DNA from: Castanea sativa
Taxonomy: Eukaryota; Streptophyta; Magnoliopsida; Fagales; Fagaceae
DNA: 64,000 bases
NCBI RefSeq assembly: GCF_040712315.1
Contig: NC_134013.1
Coordinates: forward strand, 41,712,001-41,776,000
Reading direction: 5' to 3'
Shown here: in pieces, positions 23,276 to 35,144 of the stretch
Layout: each line of letters opens with the position of its first letter
Numbering within the stretch: position 1 is the stretch's first letter
The notes under the pieces: generated by a model
Database searches by the model: none
The model's input: the letters and a program-made list of their open reading frames with translations, nothing else
What the model was told of the DNA's origin: nothing
Translations under genes and position numbers: made by a program

Positions 23276-23589
23276 GCATGCGCATGTAGGCCTAATCCTG
23301 CGCTCGAATTTAGGGTTCTAGAAATATAAAAAAGACAAGTTTTCTGCATTAAAGACTTAGGTTTGAAATGAATCTCACATCATTGTACAAATAGCCATAC
23401 ATTGTACCTTATCAAAACACACAAAAATCCTAAGGGAAAACACTAAGATTAACTAGAAATGGTGAACCAAAGAGGGTGTTTTTCACAAAACATTCTCAAG
23501 TCAATTTTCTTTTGATTGGGGCCTTTTCTGGCCTTGATCTTTTAGTTTACTATTACTAATCACTTTTTTTATTGATTGTGAATAGATTT

Positions 23590-24232
23590 TGATGATGCCA
23601 AGAAAATCAGTAGGCTGGATGCTTCGGACTTCAAAGGACTACTGGTTCTCTCTGCGGCCTGAGAAAGAAAGAAAAGCGAATCAAAGGCGACCGGGGCTGC
23701 CGGCCAAAAATCCTCCGATGGCAAAGTTAGTTTTTCTCTCTATGTTATCTGAGTTCCAACTTTTTTGGAGTAAAAATGAACATACCTTTGCTTTGTCAGG
23801 ATCAGTGTTTATATAGCGTTCCCATAAACGGTTATTGAATACTGGAACCTCCCCTGGATCCGAGGAGGCAAAAAGGATTAAATGTAACTGTCATAACCGT
23901 TTAGGAGTTACATTTCCATTTCACAATGGATACATGACAGTTATGCGTAGAAAAAGGGATTATTATATTATATTCGGAGATTTTCCTAAGTATGATGTCC
24001 TCGTCCTGGAATTCCGTCGAGTGTGCTTGAATTCCAATAGCATCCTCGTCCACCAATCTTTATGTGGACGAGTCCTCTTGGGATAAACCGTGCGCATCCC
24101 ATGGACGAGAGAGGGAGCTTCGCCATCATCCTCAGGACGGCCTTGCCCGTTACCCTCATTCTGAGGATAACTCCTGGACGGCTGCCGAGGTAACGACCAT
24201 TGAGGAACGGCCAACGTTTTCGTCCCATATCA
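23590..24232 (-). repeat. Gypsy-A2 3' LTR
   Basis: 643 bp, the same length as both A1 LTRs. On the minus strand it begins TGATATGGG (one change from TGATGTGGG) and ends GCATCATCA. GTTGCCCCCTC, the reversed polypurine tract, follows at 24233. Confidence 0.93.
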
Positions 24233-24298
24233 GTTGCCCCCTCGTCCAGGAGTTATGCAACGTATCGATAGATTTTAGGACGAGTTCATTCCCCTTTA

Positions 24299-24301
<3 letters not shown>

Positions 24302-24352
<51 letters not shown>
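24302..24352. repeat. T51 homopolymer
   Basis: 51 consecutive T upstream of the A2 antisense gene, against 17 in A1. It could partly be an assembly or sequencing artefact. Confidence 0.9.
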
Positions 24353-24354
<2 letters not shown>

Positions 24355-24469
24355 ACTGCGTGTCGCGCATCCATAGGGGACCAGTCATCTGTTTTTATTC
24401 CTTTGAGGCATGCGCCACGTGTCACCTTTTAGTTGGTTCCGTTGTTGCGGTTACCGAGACTTTTCTGCC

Positions 24470-24477
24470 TATAAATA
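24470..24477 (+). promoter_or_regulatory. TATA box of Gypsy-A2 antisense gene
   Basis: TATAAATA, about 171 bases upstream of ATG 24648, conserved with A1. Confidence 0.7.
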
Positions 24478-24647
24478 GTGGTTTCCCTCTCATGCCCCTT
24501 TCACTTTTTCAAATTTTCTGCTTTGACACTCTCGTCCGTCGCTTCATCTAAGAAATATCCTCAGCGTCTTTAGTGTCCTTCGTCTAGAGCCAAGTAATCT
24601 TTCTATACTTATTGTAGCTTTCCTTTTGAAGTGTTAGGGCGTTTTCA

Positions 24648-26822
24648 ATGGCCTCCTGCTCGTCTAGCGACAGTGTGGCCAAGGCCATAGACGAGTACCA
24701 TGACGACTCTAGTTATGATACTTCTAGTAATGTCAATAGTAGTAGTGGTCATACAACCAAGGAGTACACATCTGGGGTTCCTGGAATCCCCGTAGAAATC
24801 TTTCAAGAGAGTGTTAGGACGAGGACAGCCTCTGGGGCTGACACCTCGACGAGCTCCCCGCCGTCCTCCCCTTTGGACGAACGGGAAACTGTGTATAGTT
24901 ATGCTCTAGAGGTTCCTTCTAGGATGGACGAGAGAAGGTTAGACGCCCTTAGGACTTGGTTTTAGATTCCTGATGATCTAAACCCTAGGTTAGCTGTCCG
25001 AGGTGAATGGTGTTGCCAGCCTCGTTTTGGGATAGGTGTCTATAAGGCTTATTTGTTGGGGGGCTTAGACTTCCTTTGAATGCCTTTGCTAGGGAATTAC
25101 TCACTAGGCTAGGCTTGGGAGTGTGTCAGCTTAACCCCAACGCATGGAGACTAATTGTCTCCATGCAAGTCTTATGGATGGAGGTGTTTGACGGGGACCG
25201 TCCTATCACCGTGGACGAGTTCTTGTACTGCTATAAACCCTCCGAGATAAATCAATCTCGAGGCTTCCATCAGTTCACAGCCAGGGGCAATGACTGTAGA
25301 CTGATTAAATCTTTGCCCTCGTCTGACAGAAACTGGAAGACGGAATTTTTCTTCGTCTCTGGTTTCTGGGCGGGGCATCCCGTTGAGGTTGGTAGAGACT
25401 CTTTTGCTCCTTATACTGGAGACATAGGGAACCTTCGTCCAGAAGGTATGTTATGCTCTTCATTTTTGTTTTCTTTTTATTATTCTCTTTGGACGTTGGT
25501 CTAACCACAACTTCTTTCTTCCCTTACCAGCCATTGGACGACCTTCTCTAAGCAAGTTCCACCGAGATTGCGTCCACAGGGTCCGTCTACATTCTGAATG
25601 AGACTTTCACTCGTTAGTGACCCTTAAGCATCTACACAAGTGGGGACTTGGCCCTGAACCGTCCGTCGAAGCCTTAGCACACGAGCTAACTACCCGTAGA
25701 CGTGAGTGCTCCTTTTAAGACATGCGTTTTCCATTTTTGTTTTACTTTTATTATTATTATTTATATTATTATTATTATTTTTTTTTAGGAATGGCAACCA
25801 TGAAGGGAAACAAGGGGAAGGAAGTGGTCGACGAGGCAGCTAGATCTGATCCTCAACCTCAACCTCGTCTTGTTTCTAGAGAGAAAAGGAAGAGCTTGTC
25901 TAAGCATGTGGACTTGGCTAGCTTGCCAAGTCGTCGAGGGAAGAAGGCTAAGTCTGGGTCGTCCAAGCCTGAAACTGCTAGGCCTGATCCTTCTTCCCAG
26001 CCGCCCGTCCTTGTCGTTGACGTAGACTCGTCCACGCCCCTTAGCGTCACTCCGTCCAAGTCTCCTGCTCTTGACTCATCTCAGCCTCGAAGGAGTTCTA
26101 CCAATTTATTGGAGAGTGAGGATCTGGCTTGGGAATGATTCCAAGAGGCTATGAAAGGTGAGGACGTAGCTGCGTGCTACGACATGTCCTTGAAACAGTT
26201 CGAACACTCCGGCGTCCACGATCTCTTCAAGGTGAGCATTTTTCCTCGTCCTGGTTCATCCATGTTTGCCCATTCTATCTTCTGAACTTTCCATTTTTCC
26301 ATGTAGGCAATGTCAAAGTTCATTGCTGCGTCCAGGCAGGCCACAGAGATGGACAGGACGAGGATCCTTCTAGAGAAAAGAATAGAAGAGATCAAGAACG
26401 ACTGTAGGACGTGGGCGGAGGTGGCGAACAAGGCCAAGGACGAGGCTGAGGAGTTGAAGGCTTTGGTGGGGGAGCTGAAGTCCAACACTGCCAAGAAGGA
26501 TGACCGTCTGGAGCTTCTTCAAAAGGAGAATGACGAGCTGAATCTCCTTCTTAAGAAAGCTAAAGACGAGGCAGTGGAGGAATTCAAGGCGTCCAAGGAG
26601 TTTACTGACCTGATGGACACAAACTACGCAGCAGGGTTTGAGGACTTTAGGATGGACGCTATGGACAGCTTTCCTGAAGTTGACTTTAGCGTCATCAAGC
26701 TCAACCTTGCTGCTGCTACAAGTTCTCTCGTCCACACAGGTTCAGATGATGTCAACATTGAGGACGACGCTTCCACCAGACCAGCCCAAGACGACCCTAA
26801 TGCTGATGCCCCTTCCTCTTGA
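24648..26822 (+). pseudogene. Gypsy-A2 antisense gene, four exons, PF04195-like plus coiled coil
   Basis: Exons 24648-25445, 25531-25701, 25789-26231 and 26307-26822, with introns of 85, 87 and 75 bp, all GT-AG. Exon 2 (171 nt) and exon 3 (443 nt) match A1 exactly in length. Exon 1 is one base shorter because a run of seven G at about 25053 became six, shifting the frame in the PF04195-like domain. There are three more breaks: TAG at 24963 (a Gln codon in A1), TGA at about 25600 in exon 2 (CGA in A1) and TGA at 26136 in exon 3 (CGA in A1). Exon 4 is open and encodes the coiled coil, ending APSS-stop. It runs opposite to the A2 gag-pol. Function is unknown. Confidence 0.8.
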
Positions 26823-27255
26823 AGAAGATGTTTCTATTTTTTAACCGACTGTCATTGTCACTTAGCTCTTTTTTTTTTTTTTTCTTTTTAAATGTATTTA
26901 AGAATTTGAAATGTTATTCAAGTACAATTTCCTCGTCTAGAGTGTTCTAGACGAGCTTATGAACAATGTCTTTTACTGCTCATTTTATAAGGGTTTTTGG
27001 ACGGTGGCCGTCTACCCTTTTCAAGTTAAAGAATATCTTCTTTGTTTGTTATCATTTATGTCATTGTCTTTTAAACAATGCTCTAAGTGTTGAATGACCA
27101 TCTACAATCTTTTTATGGACGACCCACTTAGGACTGATGATGACAGCATTACTTTGGCCTGCCCTTTAGGCAATTATTATTCGCCTTCTCGAAAGCAGTT
27201 TATAATGTTTATGTTTTCTCGTCTTGACGAGTGCTCGTCTCTGGAATGTTATACC

Positions 27256-27580
27256 TTAAGGCTTACTTTTCTTTCTTAGACGAGTGGGCCTTGGCCTTTT
27301 TCCTTTTGCTTTACCCTTTTTTTTTTGAAGGAAAGCTTTGGACGAGCAGTCCTTGGCTTCTTTCTCTTGCTTTATCCTTTTTAAATGAAAGCTTTGTACG
27401 AGAAGGCCTTCGCATTTTTCCCTTTGCTTTGTCCTCATTTTTTTTTTTAAAAGGAGGCTTGGACGAGCATGCCTTAGCATTTTTTCTTTGCTTTATCCTC
27501 ATTTAAAGGAAATCTTAGACGAGCTTGCCTTCGTCCCGAGATTTTATTTGTCTAAGGCTTTTGCCTCGTCCGTGTATATT
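27256..27580. repeat. Tandem repeat between pol and antisense gene, Gypsy-A2
   Basis: About five degenerate units of 50-65 bp with GGACGAG, TTGGCTTCTTTCT, CTTTGCTTTATCC and AAAGCTTT. It is the reverse complement of the repeat at 17620-17850. It abuts the truncated integrase, so the deletion of the pol 3' end may have been repeat-mediated. Confidence 0.8.
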
Positions 27581-30500
27581 ATCCAGGCCCCACTGTGCAA
27601 AGGGCCATGGGGCCGTCATTGGGATCTGGTATTCTGACGGCTGTCTAGGCACGTTGCTATAACGCTGGCATTAGTCACATACCTTGACATAGGCTTTAGC
27701 GTCTGCCTGCATTGTTGGCCAATAGTAGCCGCCACGGACAACCTTATGGACAAGGGACCTTGCCCCTGAATGATTTCCACACGATCCTTCATGAACTTCC
27801 CTTAGAACATAGTTTGACTCGTCAGGAGCCAAGCATCTTAAGTAGGGTTGGGAAAAGCCTCGCTTGTACAATACTTCATTAATGAGGACATACTTGGCCG
27901 ACCTGACCCTTAACTTTCTTGCCTCATCCTTGTCCTCTGGAAGCCTCCCATCCTTGAGGTAAATTATTATCGGACTCATCCAATTCTCTCCTCCTCCTAT
28001 CTGCTGTATGTCAGGGATGTCTATGCTCGGCATGTACTGGATGTCGCCAAACTCGTCTATGACCCCTGCCGAGGCGGCTTTCGCCAAGGCGTCCGCTTCC
28101 GCATTCTCCTCCCTAGGAAGTTGAATAAAACTTATGGCTGAAAATTTTCGGGCAAGGCGTTTCACTTTGTTAAGGTACTTCTTCATTCGATCCTCCTTGA
28201 CATCACACATCCCATTTACTTGGTTAATGACCAGTTGAGAGTCTCCTCTGATTGTTAACGACTCCGCCCCTAAGGACTTGGCCAATTCCAACCCCTTGAG
28301 TAGAGCCTCGTACTCAGCCTCGTTGTTGGTAGTTGGATACTGCAGACGGGCCGCATACTCCAGCTTGTCACCCTCAGGGGACTTCAGTACAATTCCAATC
28401 CCTCCTGCATACATTGTGGATGATCCGTCTACATTAACCACCCACATTTCATTTCCTTCATCCTTGTTCAACTCGTCCTGACTGGGGGTAAATTCTGCAA
28501 TGAAATCTACCAATGCTTGCGCTTTTATTGTGCTCCTCGGGAGGTACCTGACATCAAACTCGCTGAGCTCAACGGCCCACTGTACTAGCCGTCCAGCAGT
28601 TTCCAACTTGCTCATCACCTTTTTTATGGGATGGTCTGTCAGGACGTTGATGACGTGTGCCTGGAAATAATGTCTCAGCTTCCTGGAAGCCGTGATTAAT
28701 GCGAAGGCTAGTTTCTCCATCATCGGGTATCGTCCTTCTGCCCCTCTCATCACGTGGCTTGTGTAATAGACCGGCTTCTGGACTCTCCCCTCTTCTCTGA
28801 CTAACGCTGAGCTTACCGCGTGTGGGGACACTGCCAAGTACAAGTACAACTCTTCCCCTGGTACAGACGGACTCAACAGTGGTGCCGTTATCAGATACGT
28901 CTTCAAGTCTTGGAAGGCCTTTTGACACTCGTCCGTCCATTCAAAAGCCTTCCTAAGGACTTTAAAGAATGGTAAACATTTGTCAGTAGCTTTCGATACA
29001 AACTTGTTGAGGGCGGCGACTCGTCCAGTAAGAGACTGGACTTCCTTGATATTTTTCGGTGGCTCCATGTTCAGTATCGCCTGGATTTTATCCGGATTCG
29101 CCTCAATTCCTCTGTGCGACACCATAAACCCCAAGAATTTACCCGATGAAACCCAGAAAGCACACTTGCTCGGATTTAATTTCATGTGGTACCGTCGCAA
29201 CGTATCAAAAGTCTCTTGAAGGTCGTCAAGATGTTTATCCTCATCCTGGCTCTTCACCAGCATGTCGTCCACATAAACCTCCACATTTCGCCCGATTTGA
29301 GGACGGAACATATGGTTAACCAGCCTTTGGTAGGTCGCCCCCGCGTTCTTCAAACCGAAGGGCATAACCTTGTAGCAATACAACCCTTGGCTCGTGACGA
29401 ATGAGGTCTTCTCCTGATCCGCTTCATTCATCTGAATCTGGTTATACCCTGAGAAAGCGTCCATGAAGCTAAGTATCCTGTGACCTGCCGTCGAGTCCAC
29501 TAACTGGTCAATGCGCGGCAATGGGTAGCTATCCTTGGGGCAAGCTTTGTTTAGATCAGTGAAGTCCACGCACATCCGCCACTTGCCATTGGCTTTCTTG
29601 ACCATGACTACGTTTGCCAACCAATCTGGGTAATGAACTTCTCGGATAAACTTCGCAGCGACCAACTTTTGCACCTCTTCCTTAATGGCATTGTCTCGCT
29701 CGGGAGCAAAAACTCTTCTCTTCTGACGCACTGGTTTCGAATAGGGACACACGTTCAGGCTATGGGTAATGACGCTCGGATCAATGCCAGACATGTCCTC
29801 ATGAATCCATGCAAAGACATCGAGGTTTTTCTTCAAAAATCGAATCAAAGCGTGCTTTGCCCCCTCTTCCATGCTCGCCCCAACTCTGGTAGACTTCTCG
29901 GGCTGGTTATCGTCCAAAGGGACGTCCTCTAATGCTTCCGTGGGCTCAGCCACGACCCTTCTTCCGTCTATACTCATCGCCTGCATGTGCTCGTCCATGG
30001 CCAGCATAGCTAAGTAGCATTCTCTGGCCGCCAGCTGGTCTCCTTGTACCTGGCCTACTCCGTGCTCGGTCGGGAATTTGATGGACAGGTGGTAGGTAGA
30101 GGTTACCGCTTTCCAGCTGTTCAAAGTTGGCCTTCCAATAATTGCATTGTATGACGATGCACAATCAACAACAAGGAAATTCACCTCCTTGGTTATCTGC
30201 TGCGGATATGTTCCGACGACCACTGGCAACGTGATGGTGCCCATAGGTTGCACCTTCATTCCTCCGAATCCTACCAACGGCGAGTTCACTGGTCGAAGCT
30301 GATCTCGTCCTAACCTCATTTGTTGGAATGCGGGGTAGTAGAGAATGTCCGCGTAGCCGCCATTGTCTATCAATACCCTCCCGGTCGTGTAGTCGAGATG
30401 AGTAGGGTGATGACTATCGCGTCATCGTGTGGGTGGTGAATTCGTCCCGCCTCCTCGTCCGTAAAAGTAATGTACCGTTGGTCTACCTCCCTCGTCCTAG

Positions 30501-31970
30501 GAGGTCGTCCGCACCGTTGGATGTTCCGCACCACCTTCGTGCATGTCTTCCTTGACTTGACGACTGCGCCGTCAAGCTTCCTCCTATAATTACCCTTATT
30601 TCTCCTAGTGGGGGGCGTGATGATTCTTCCACCTTGGCCTTCATTTTCTCATCTCTCTATTCTCGTCCAAGGAAGTTCCTCAATTTTCACTGTCTAATGA
30701 GATATTCTATCTCGTCGCTTCAAGTCAAAGCACTCGTCTGTATCATGCCCATGGTCCCTGTGAAAACGGCAGTACTTGCTCCTATTACGCTTGTTGGGGC
30801 TCCCTTCATTTTGTCCGGCCACTTCAAGGACGGATAATCTTTGATCTGCATAAGAACCTGCTCTAATGGCATAGTCAGGGTCGTGTATTGCTAATTCCTC
30901 GTGGAGGAACTGGCCTTCTTACCATCCTTATCTTTTCTCTCGTCTGCTCGAACTTTCTTTGGACGAGGTCCCTGGTCCGGATAGCGGTGGTGGCCCACTT
31001 CTGAGCGCTCTGCCCTTTTTCTTTTCTTGGCTATGATGGCGTCTTCAGCATTCATAAAATTCTGGGCCGAATGGACAAGCTTGGCCATAGTCTGTGGTTC
31101 CTGCTCGTAGAGCTTATGAATGAACAAGTCAGAATTGACCCCATTGTGGAAAGCGGCCAGCAATAGCTTGTCATCCATCTCGTCCACCGTTAAGGCTTCT
31201 CTGTTAAACCGGGTGATAAAAGATCGCAAACTCTCATTGTCCCCTTGCTCTATAGTCAGCAGGCTGGAGGAGGAACGTTTGTGACGCTGTCCTCCAATGA
31301 AGTTGTTGACAAACAGCTTACTCAGTTCTTCAAATGATTGCACTGAGTTTGGGGGGATCTTACTGAACCACACTCGCGCTGGTCCCTTGAGTATGGTGGG
31401 AAAAGCTCTGCACATGATCTCGTCTGGGACCCCTTGCAGGTGCATGGTCGTCTTGAAAGTTGCAATGTGATCGCAAGGGTCGCGATTTCCATCGTACGAG
31501 TCTAAAGAAGGCATTTTGAATTTCGGGAGTAGAGGGTGACTGTTGATGGAAGCTATGAAAGGGGAGTCCGTTCGGTGGACCATATCATCTACTGGGTTTG
31601 CTCGCCTCATGTTTTCCCTCATTTCATCCATGGCTTTTCTCATCTGGTCTATTTCTTTTTCCAAGTGCGGCACCCTTCTTGAAGCGGTACCCCTTGTTTG
31701 ATCTTCGGACTCTACACTTTCCCCTCCTCCTTCCTAACTTGGGACCCTTCCCTCCATATGTCCTTGACGCTGCCTCCTGAGGTTGATCTCCCTATTCAAC
31801 TCCTGGTTCTGACGTGTCAGTTCTGCCATAGCGGCAGCCATGGATTGTATGTGCTGAATAGAAGGCGGTTGCATTACAGGTGCTGATCTACGATGGCGAA
31901 GGGGATTGCTGGAAGCATCCCTACTCTCCTGGTGGCCTGGGCTGGTAGCCCTTGATCTTGTTCGAACCAT
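27581..31970 (-). pseudogene. Gypsy-A2 gag-pol, integrase truncated
   Basis: Gag starts at ATG 31970 and breaks at a TAG (31734, a Gln codon in A1). It resumes for the gag domain (31673-30891), stops again where A1 has a Gln codon, then suffers frameshifts through the knuckle region (30890-30400). A 900-codon open stretch (30373-27671) covers protease, RT with YVDD, RNase H, second RNase H and the integrase zinc finger. The protease motif reads DNGGYAD rather than DNGSSAD. After a TAA at about 27668 the integrase continues only to QWGLD and then joins the tandem repeat, so about 0.8 kb of integrase core and C-terminus is gone. Confidence 0.9.
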
Positions 31971-32002
31971 TCAGCCTTTTGTCTGGGGTAGAATAACTCG
32001 TT

Positions 32003-32019
32003 CCCACAGATGGCGCCAA
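32003..32019 (-). promoter_or_regulatory. Gypsy-A2 primer binding site
   Basis: Minus-strand TGGCGCCATCTGTGGGA, the A1 site with two changes, next to the 5' LTR. Confidence 0.7.
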
Positions 32020-32020
32020 C

Positions 32021-32511
32021 TGATGATGCCAAGAAAATCAGTAGGCTGGATGCTTCGGACTTCAAAGGACTACTGGTTCTCTCTGCGGCCTGAGAAAGAA
32101 AGAAAAGCAAATCAAAGGCGACCGGGGCTGCCGGCCAAAAATCCTCCGATGGCAAAGTTAGATTTTCTCTCTATGTTATCTGAGTTCCAACTTTTTTGGA
32201 GTAAAAATGAACATACCTTTGCTTTGTCAGGATCAGTGTTTATATAGCGTTCCCATAAACGGTTATTGAATACTGGAACCTCCCCTGGATCCGAGGAGGC
32301 AAAAAGGATTAAATGTAACTGCCATAACCGTTTAGGAGTTACATTTCCATTTCACAACGGATACATGACAGTTATGCGTAGAATAGGGATTATTATATTA
32401 TATTCGGAGATTTTCCTAAGTATGATGTCCTCGTCCTGGAATTCCGTCGAGTGTGCTTGAATTCCAATAGCATCCTCGTCCACCAATCTTTATGTGGACG
32501 AGTCCTCTTGG
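32021..32511 (-). repeat. Gypsy-A2 5' LTR, truncated
   Basis: 491 of 643 bp remain. The match to the other LTRs stops after CCAAGAGGACTCG (minus strand), and Gypsy-C LTR sequence begins at 32512. Confidence 0.9.
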
Positions 32512-33512
32512 TTTTTGTAGTTTTTATGTTTTAGAGCATGTTAGGATGTTAGATTTATTGTTTGGAAGTCCTACTCTATTTTTTGTGTTGTCGTGTTCTT
32601 GGCTAGGGTTTTTGTGGCCATACCCATGTGCATATAATCCTGCCTGCGCACGCAGGCTTGCTCATGTGTGCGCATGATCCTGCCCAGAAACCCTAACCCT
32701 AATTTATCTGATTGTTTCTTATTTCCTTGCATAAATATGCTTTTGTTTTGATCCTCCTTTGTATGTATAAGTCTCTGTTTCATTTTTTGTTTGTTTGTTT
32801 GCCTTTCACACGTTAAATTAGGGATTATCTTGTGTTTTCTTGTTTTGATGCCATGAACACACATTCACATATTCATGCATTAATGCCATAGGTGTTGAGA
32901 TGCAACAAAGTAAGTAAGGTAAGTTATGCATTCATATGTACATGCATTTTGTTTGTGACATAATCTTGTTTAGGGTGGATGAACATGATATGGTGGTTTG
33001 AATATGCATGTTATGTGTTTTTAATATTTTTCCAATGATCTCTTGATGATACCATGATTATTTGATGTTTATGATCTTCCTTGATTTATTGTTTATATGC
33101 TTCTGCCTTGGATATGCTATGATAACATTATGCTAGATGAATGTTAGGTTAATGTGAGATGCCATGCTAGATGAATGTTAGGTTGATTTGAGATGCCATG
33201 ATAGATGTATGTTAGGGTATGTCATGATAGATGAATGACTAGGTTTTGGGATGAGTGATACCATGTTGTATGCTTAGATGTATGCTAGTGTGTGTGTGGG
33301 TTAGAATGCAATATTGAGTATTCCTTTAATGAGGTTAAGACATATGACAAAATGAAAGGAAGCCAACCCTAGGGGTGGGCAGTTTTGTGTGCCTAACACC
33401 TTCCCAAATCCATACCTAAACTCCGAACCCATATCTTTGGTAGTAAGATAAAAAATGTCCTTCCTCGAGAGAACGCTATATATATGGTTCCTAGACCATT
33501 GCAAAAACTAGG

Positions 33513-33522
33513 TGGCGACTCC
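33513..33522 (+). promoter_or_regulatory. Gypsy-C primer binding site
   Basis: TGGCGACTCC resembles the tRNA-Arg-type sites of Tat elements. It is followed by a short insertion and then GACTCCACTAGGG, a partial second copy. Confidence 0.55.
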
Positions 33523-34802
33523 CCGTTGTGTCCACAATGGAGACTCCACTAGGGTTTATGAGTTTAATTCCTATGTGTCATATGTCTTAATCTTAATAAA
33601 GGCTTATTCAATACTTGTTTGTACACACATCACTTGGTTCTGTTGTCCTATCTCGGTTGGTGATGAGTGGGAAGATGGAAGGCTCCATTCGGGCCCAAGT
33701 CTTTCAAAGTTCATCCCACTAACTCACAATGTGTGTCATTGCCTATGATGGGTTTTGAGTACATTAACGGTTTTCCACCAATCCATAAAGGTCTACTTAG
33801 GCCCTCGGTTGGAATCATGGCCCACCTAGTTGTGAGTGACCTACTTATCTATCCTTTTAGCTTTAAGGAGTTTACTCACACTTAGAGAGATCCTAAATCC
33901 TATCAAAAGAGGGCACCGCTTAATATTTCTTGTTTGTTCAACCATACATCTTGTGTTCACCTAATTTTAAAGGACAAATAAAAGATGTAAAAATGAAAGG
34001 ATGACCCTAAAGTTATGGCATACCCTAAGACAATTGAGATAAAAGAAAAGAAGTTCTCACATATAAGAGGCTTATCCCTATGTCCAAAGGTATATCTTAA
34101 CTTGAAAAGTTCATAAGATCATAGTGTAACTACTATCATAAGCCCAAATTAAAAAAGCCCTTTTGAAAAAAAAAAAAAAAAAGGAGTTTTGGGCCTAAGA
34201 TAACAAGTATGCTATGGACTTAGCATCCAAAATCCTACAAAGTTAATAAGAATTTTCCTAATCTTGGGCCTCTTTGTTGTATGCCTAGGGCCAAAATGAT
34301 GAGAACTTCATGGATCTTGAGAGGAAGGCTACAATATATTCTAGCTAGAGGGCTACTTAAAAAAAATGATAATGAAATGAAAGAGAAGAGCCCAAAGGTG
34401 ATGAATATATTGTAAGCCCATGTTTGAAATAAAGGGTTGAAAATCTCTAAGTACATTCTAATGAAAGCCCATGAGGGTAAGATGAGAGAATTAATGTAAG
34501 TGGACCAAAGCCCAATGAAACAAGGAGCAAGGTTTATGAGAGGGAAAAGAGTAATTTTGTAAGTGGGCCTTCATTAAAATGGACTTAAAGACTTTCTAAG
34601 AACATCTAAAAAGAAAATTTTAATTGGGACATGAACTTAATGAAAATAGGACTTCTTTTCAGGCATCATTGCACCACTAAGGTCAAGAAAACACATCCCC
34701 ACTCCAATTTGGATTCAAGAAAAGCACAAAAGGCGTTTGGTCAAGATTGAGGACACACATCAAGAAGAAGTATTTCAAGAGGGGGGATCATCTCAAGCAA
34801 CG
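33523..34802 (+). mobile_element. Gypsy-C leader (5' UTR)
   Basis: Non-coding, ending at gag ATG 34803. From about 33999 onward it is repeated at 41201-42323. Short frames here (33512-33748, 33667-33885) show no conserved features. Confidence 0.6.
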
Positions 34803-35127
34803 ATGGCCGCTCTAATTTGAGATGAAATCACACAAAAGATATTCAAGGTGATGAAAGAACAAAGCGGTGTTTTCAAGAAGATGGGGAGTTGCCTCACCAA
34901 GCTAGAAGATGCCAAGTTGAAAAAGGCCGCACATGTAGAGATTTTCGATGATGAAGAAGTGTAAGGTTGGAATAAAGAGATAAGGCAGATTATGAAAGGA
35001 ACAAGCGATTTAAGAAATTCATGGTAGAAACTGTAGTCATGAGAGAGAAGATGAAGAAGATGCAACTGGCCTTTCTCAAGGCCCAAGGGATGGATGATTG
35101 TCTCTATAACATGGGAGACATAAGCTC
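33999..35127 (+). repeat. 1.1-kb direct repeat, copy 1 (Gypsy-C leader and gag start)
   Basis: Nearly identical to 41201-42323, from GGATGACCCTAAAG to ATGGGAGACATAAG. This is the copy in its natural context, running from leader into gag. Confidence 0.9.
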
Positions 35128-35144
35128 CTAAATTCCCATTACAC

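Larger units (their letters stand above)
23590..32511 (-). mobile_element. Gypsy-A2: second Gypsy-A copy, inverted, 5'-truncated
   Basis: Same family as Gypsy-A1, in opposite orientation 2.1 kb away. The 3' LTR (23590-24232) is complete. The 5' LTR is cut at 32511, losing about 152 bases of its outer end, so no target duplication can be matched. It retains the antisense gene, tandem repeat, gag and most of pol, but lacks the integrase core and C-terminus. It is inactive by several independent lesions. Confidence 0.93.
21672..33511 (+). mobile_element. Gypsy-C 5' LTR, split by Copia-2 solo LTR and Gypsy-A2
   Basis: LTR sequence is 21672-21881, 23281-23589 and 32512 to about 33511 (about 1.5 kb). 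The start TTTAGACATCATTTTGTAC is a mutated TGTAGACACC-type gypsy terminus. Removing the Copia-2 solo LTR rejoins GCATG with GCGCATG. The two sides of Gypsy-A2 both carry GCGCATG...ATCCTGC...TAGGGTT-like sequence. The LTR ends near CATTGCAAAAACTAGG, just before a primer binding site. The assignment rests on collinearity and on the related fragment at 9126-9545. Confidence 0.6.

Noticed and set aside
23276..23589. Independent gene or promoter between Copia-2 solo D and Gypsy-A2
   Set aside because: Sequence is collinear with the Gypsy-C LTR on the far side of the insertions; no gene features.
32680..32702. Telomere-like CCCTAACCCTAA
   Set aside because: Only about two units inside a gypsy LTR; not a telomeric tract.
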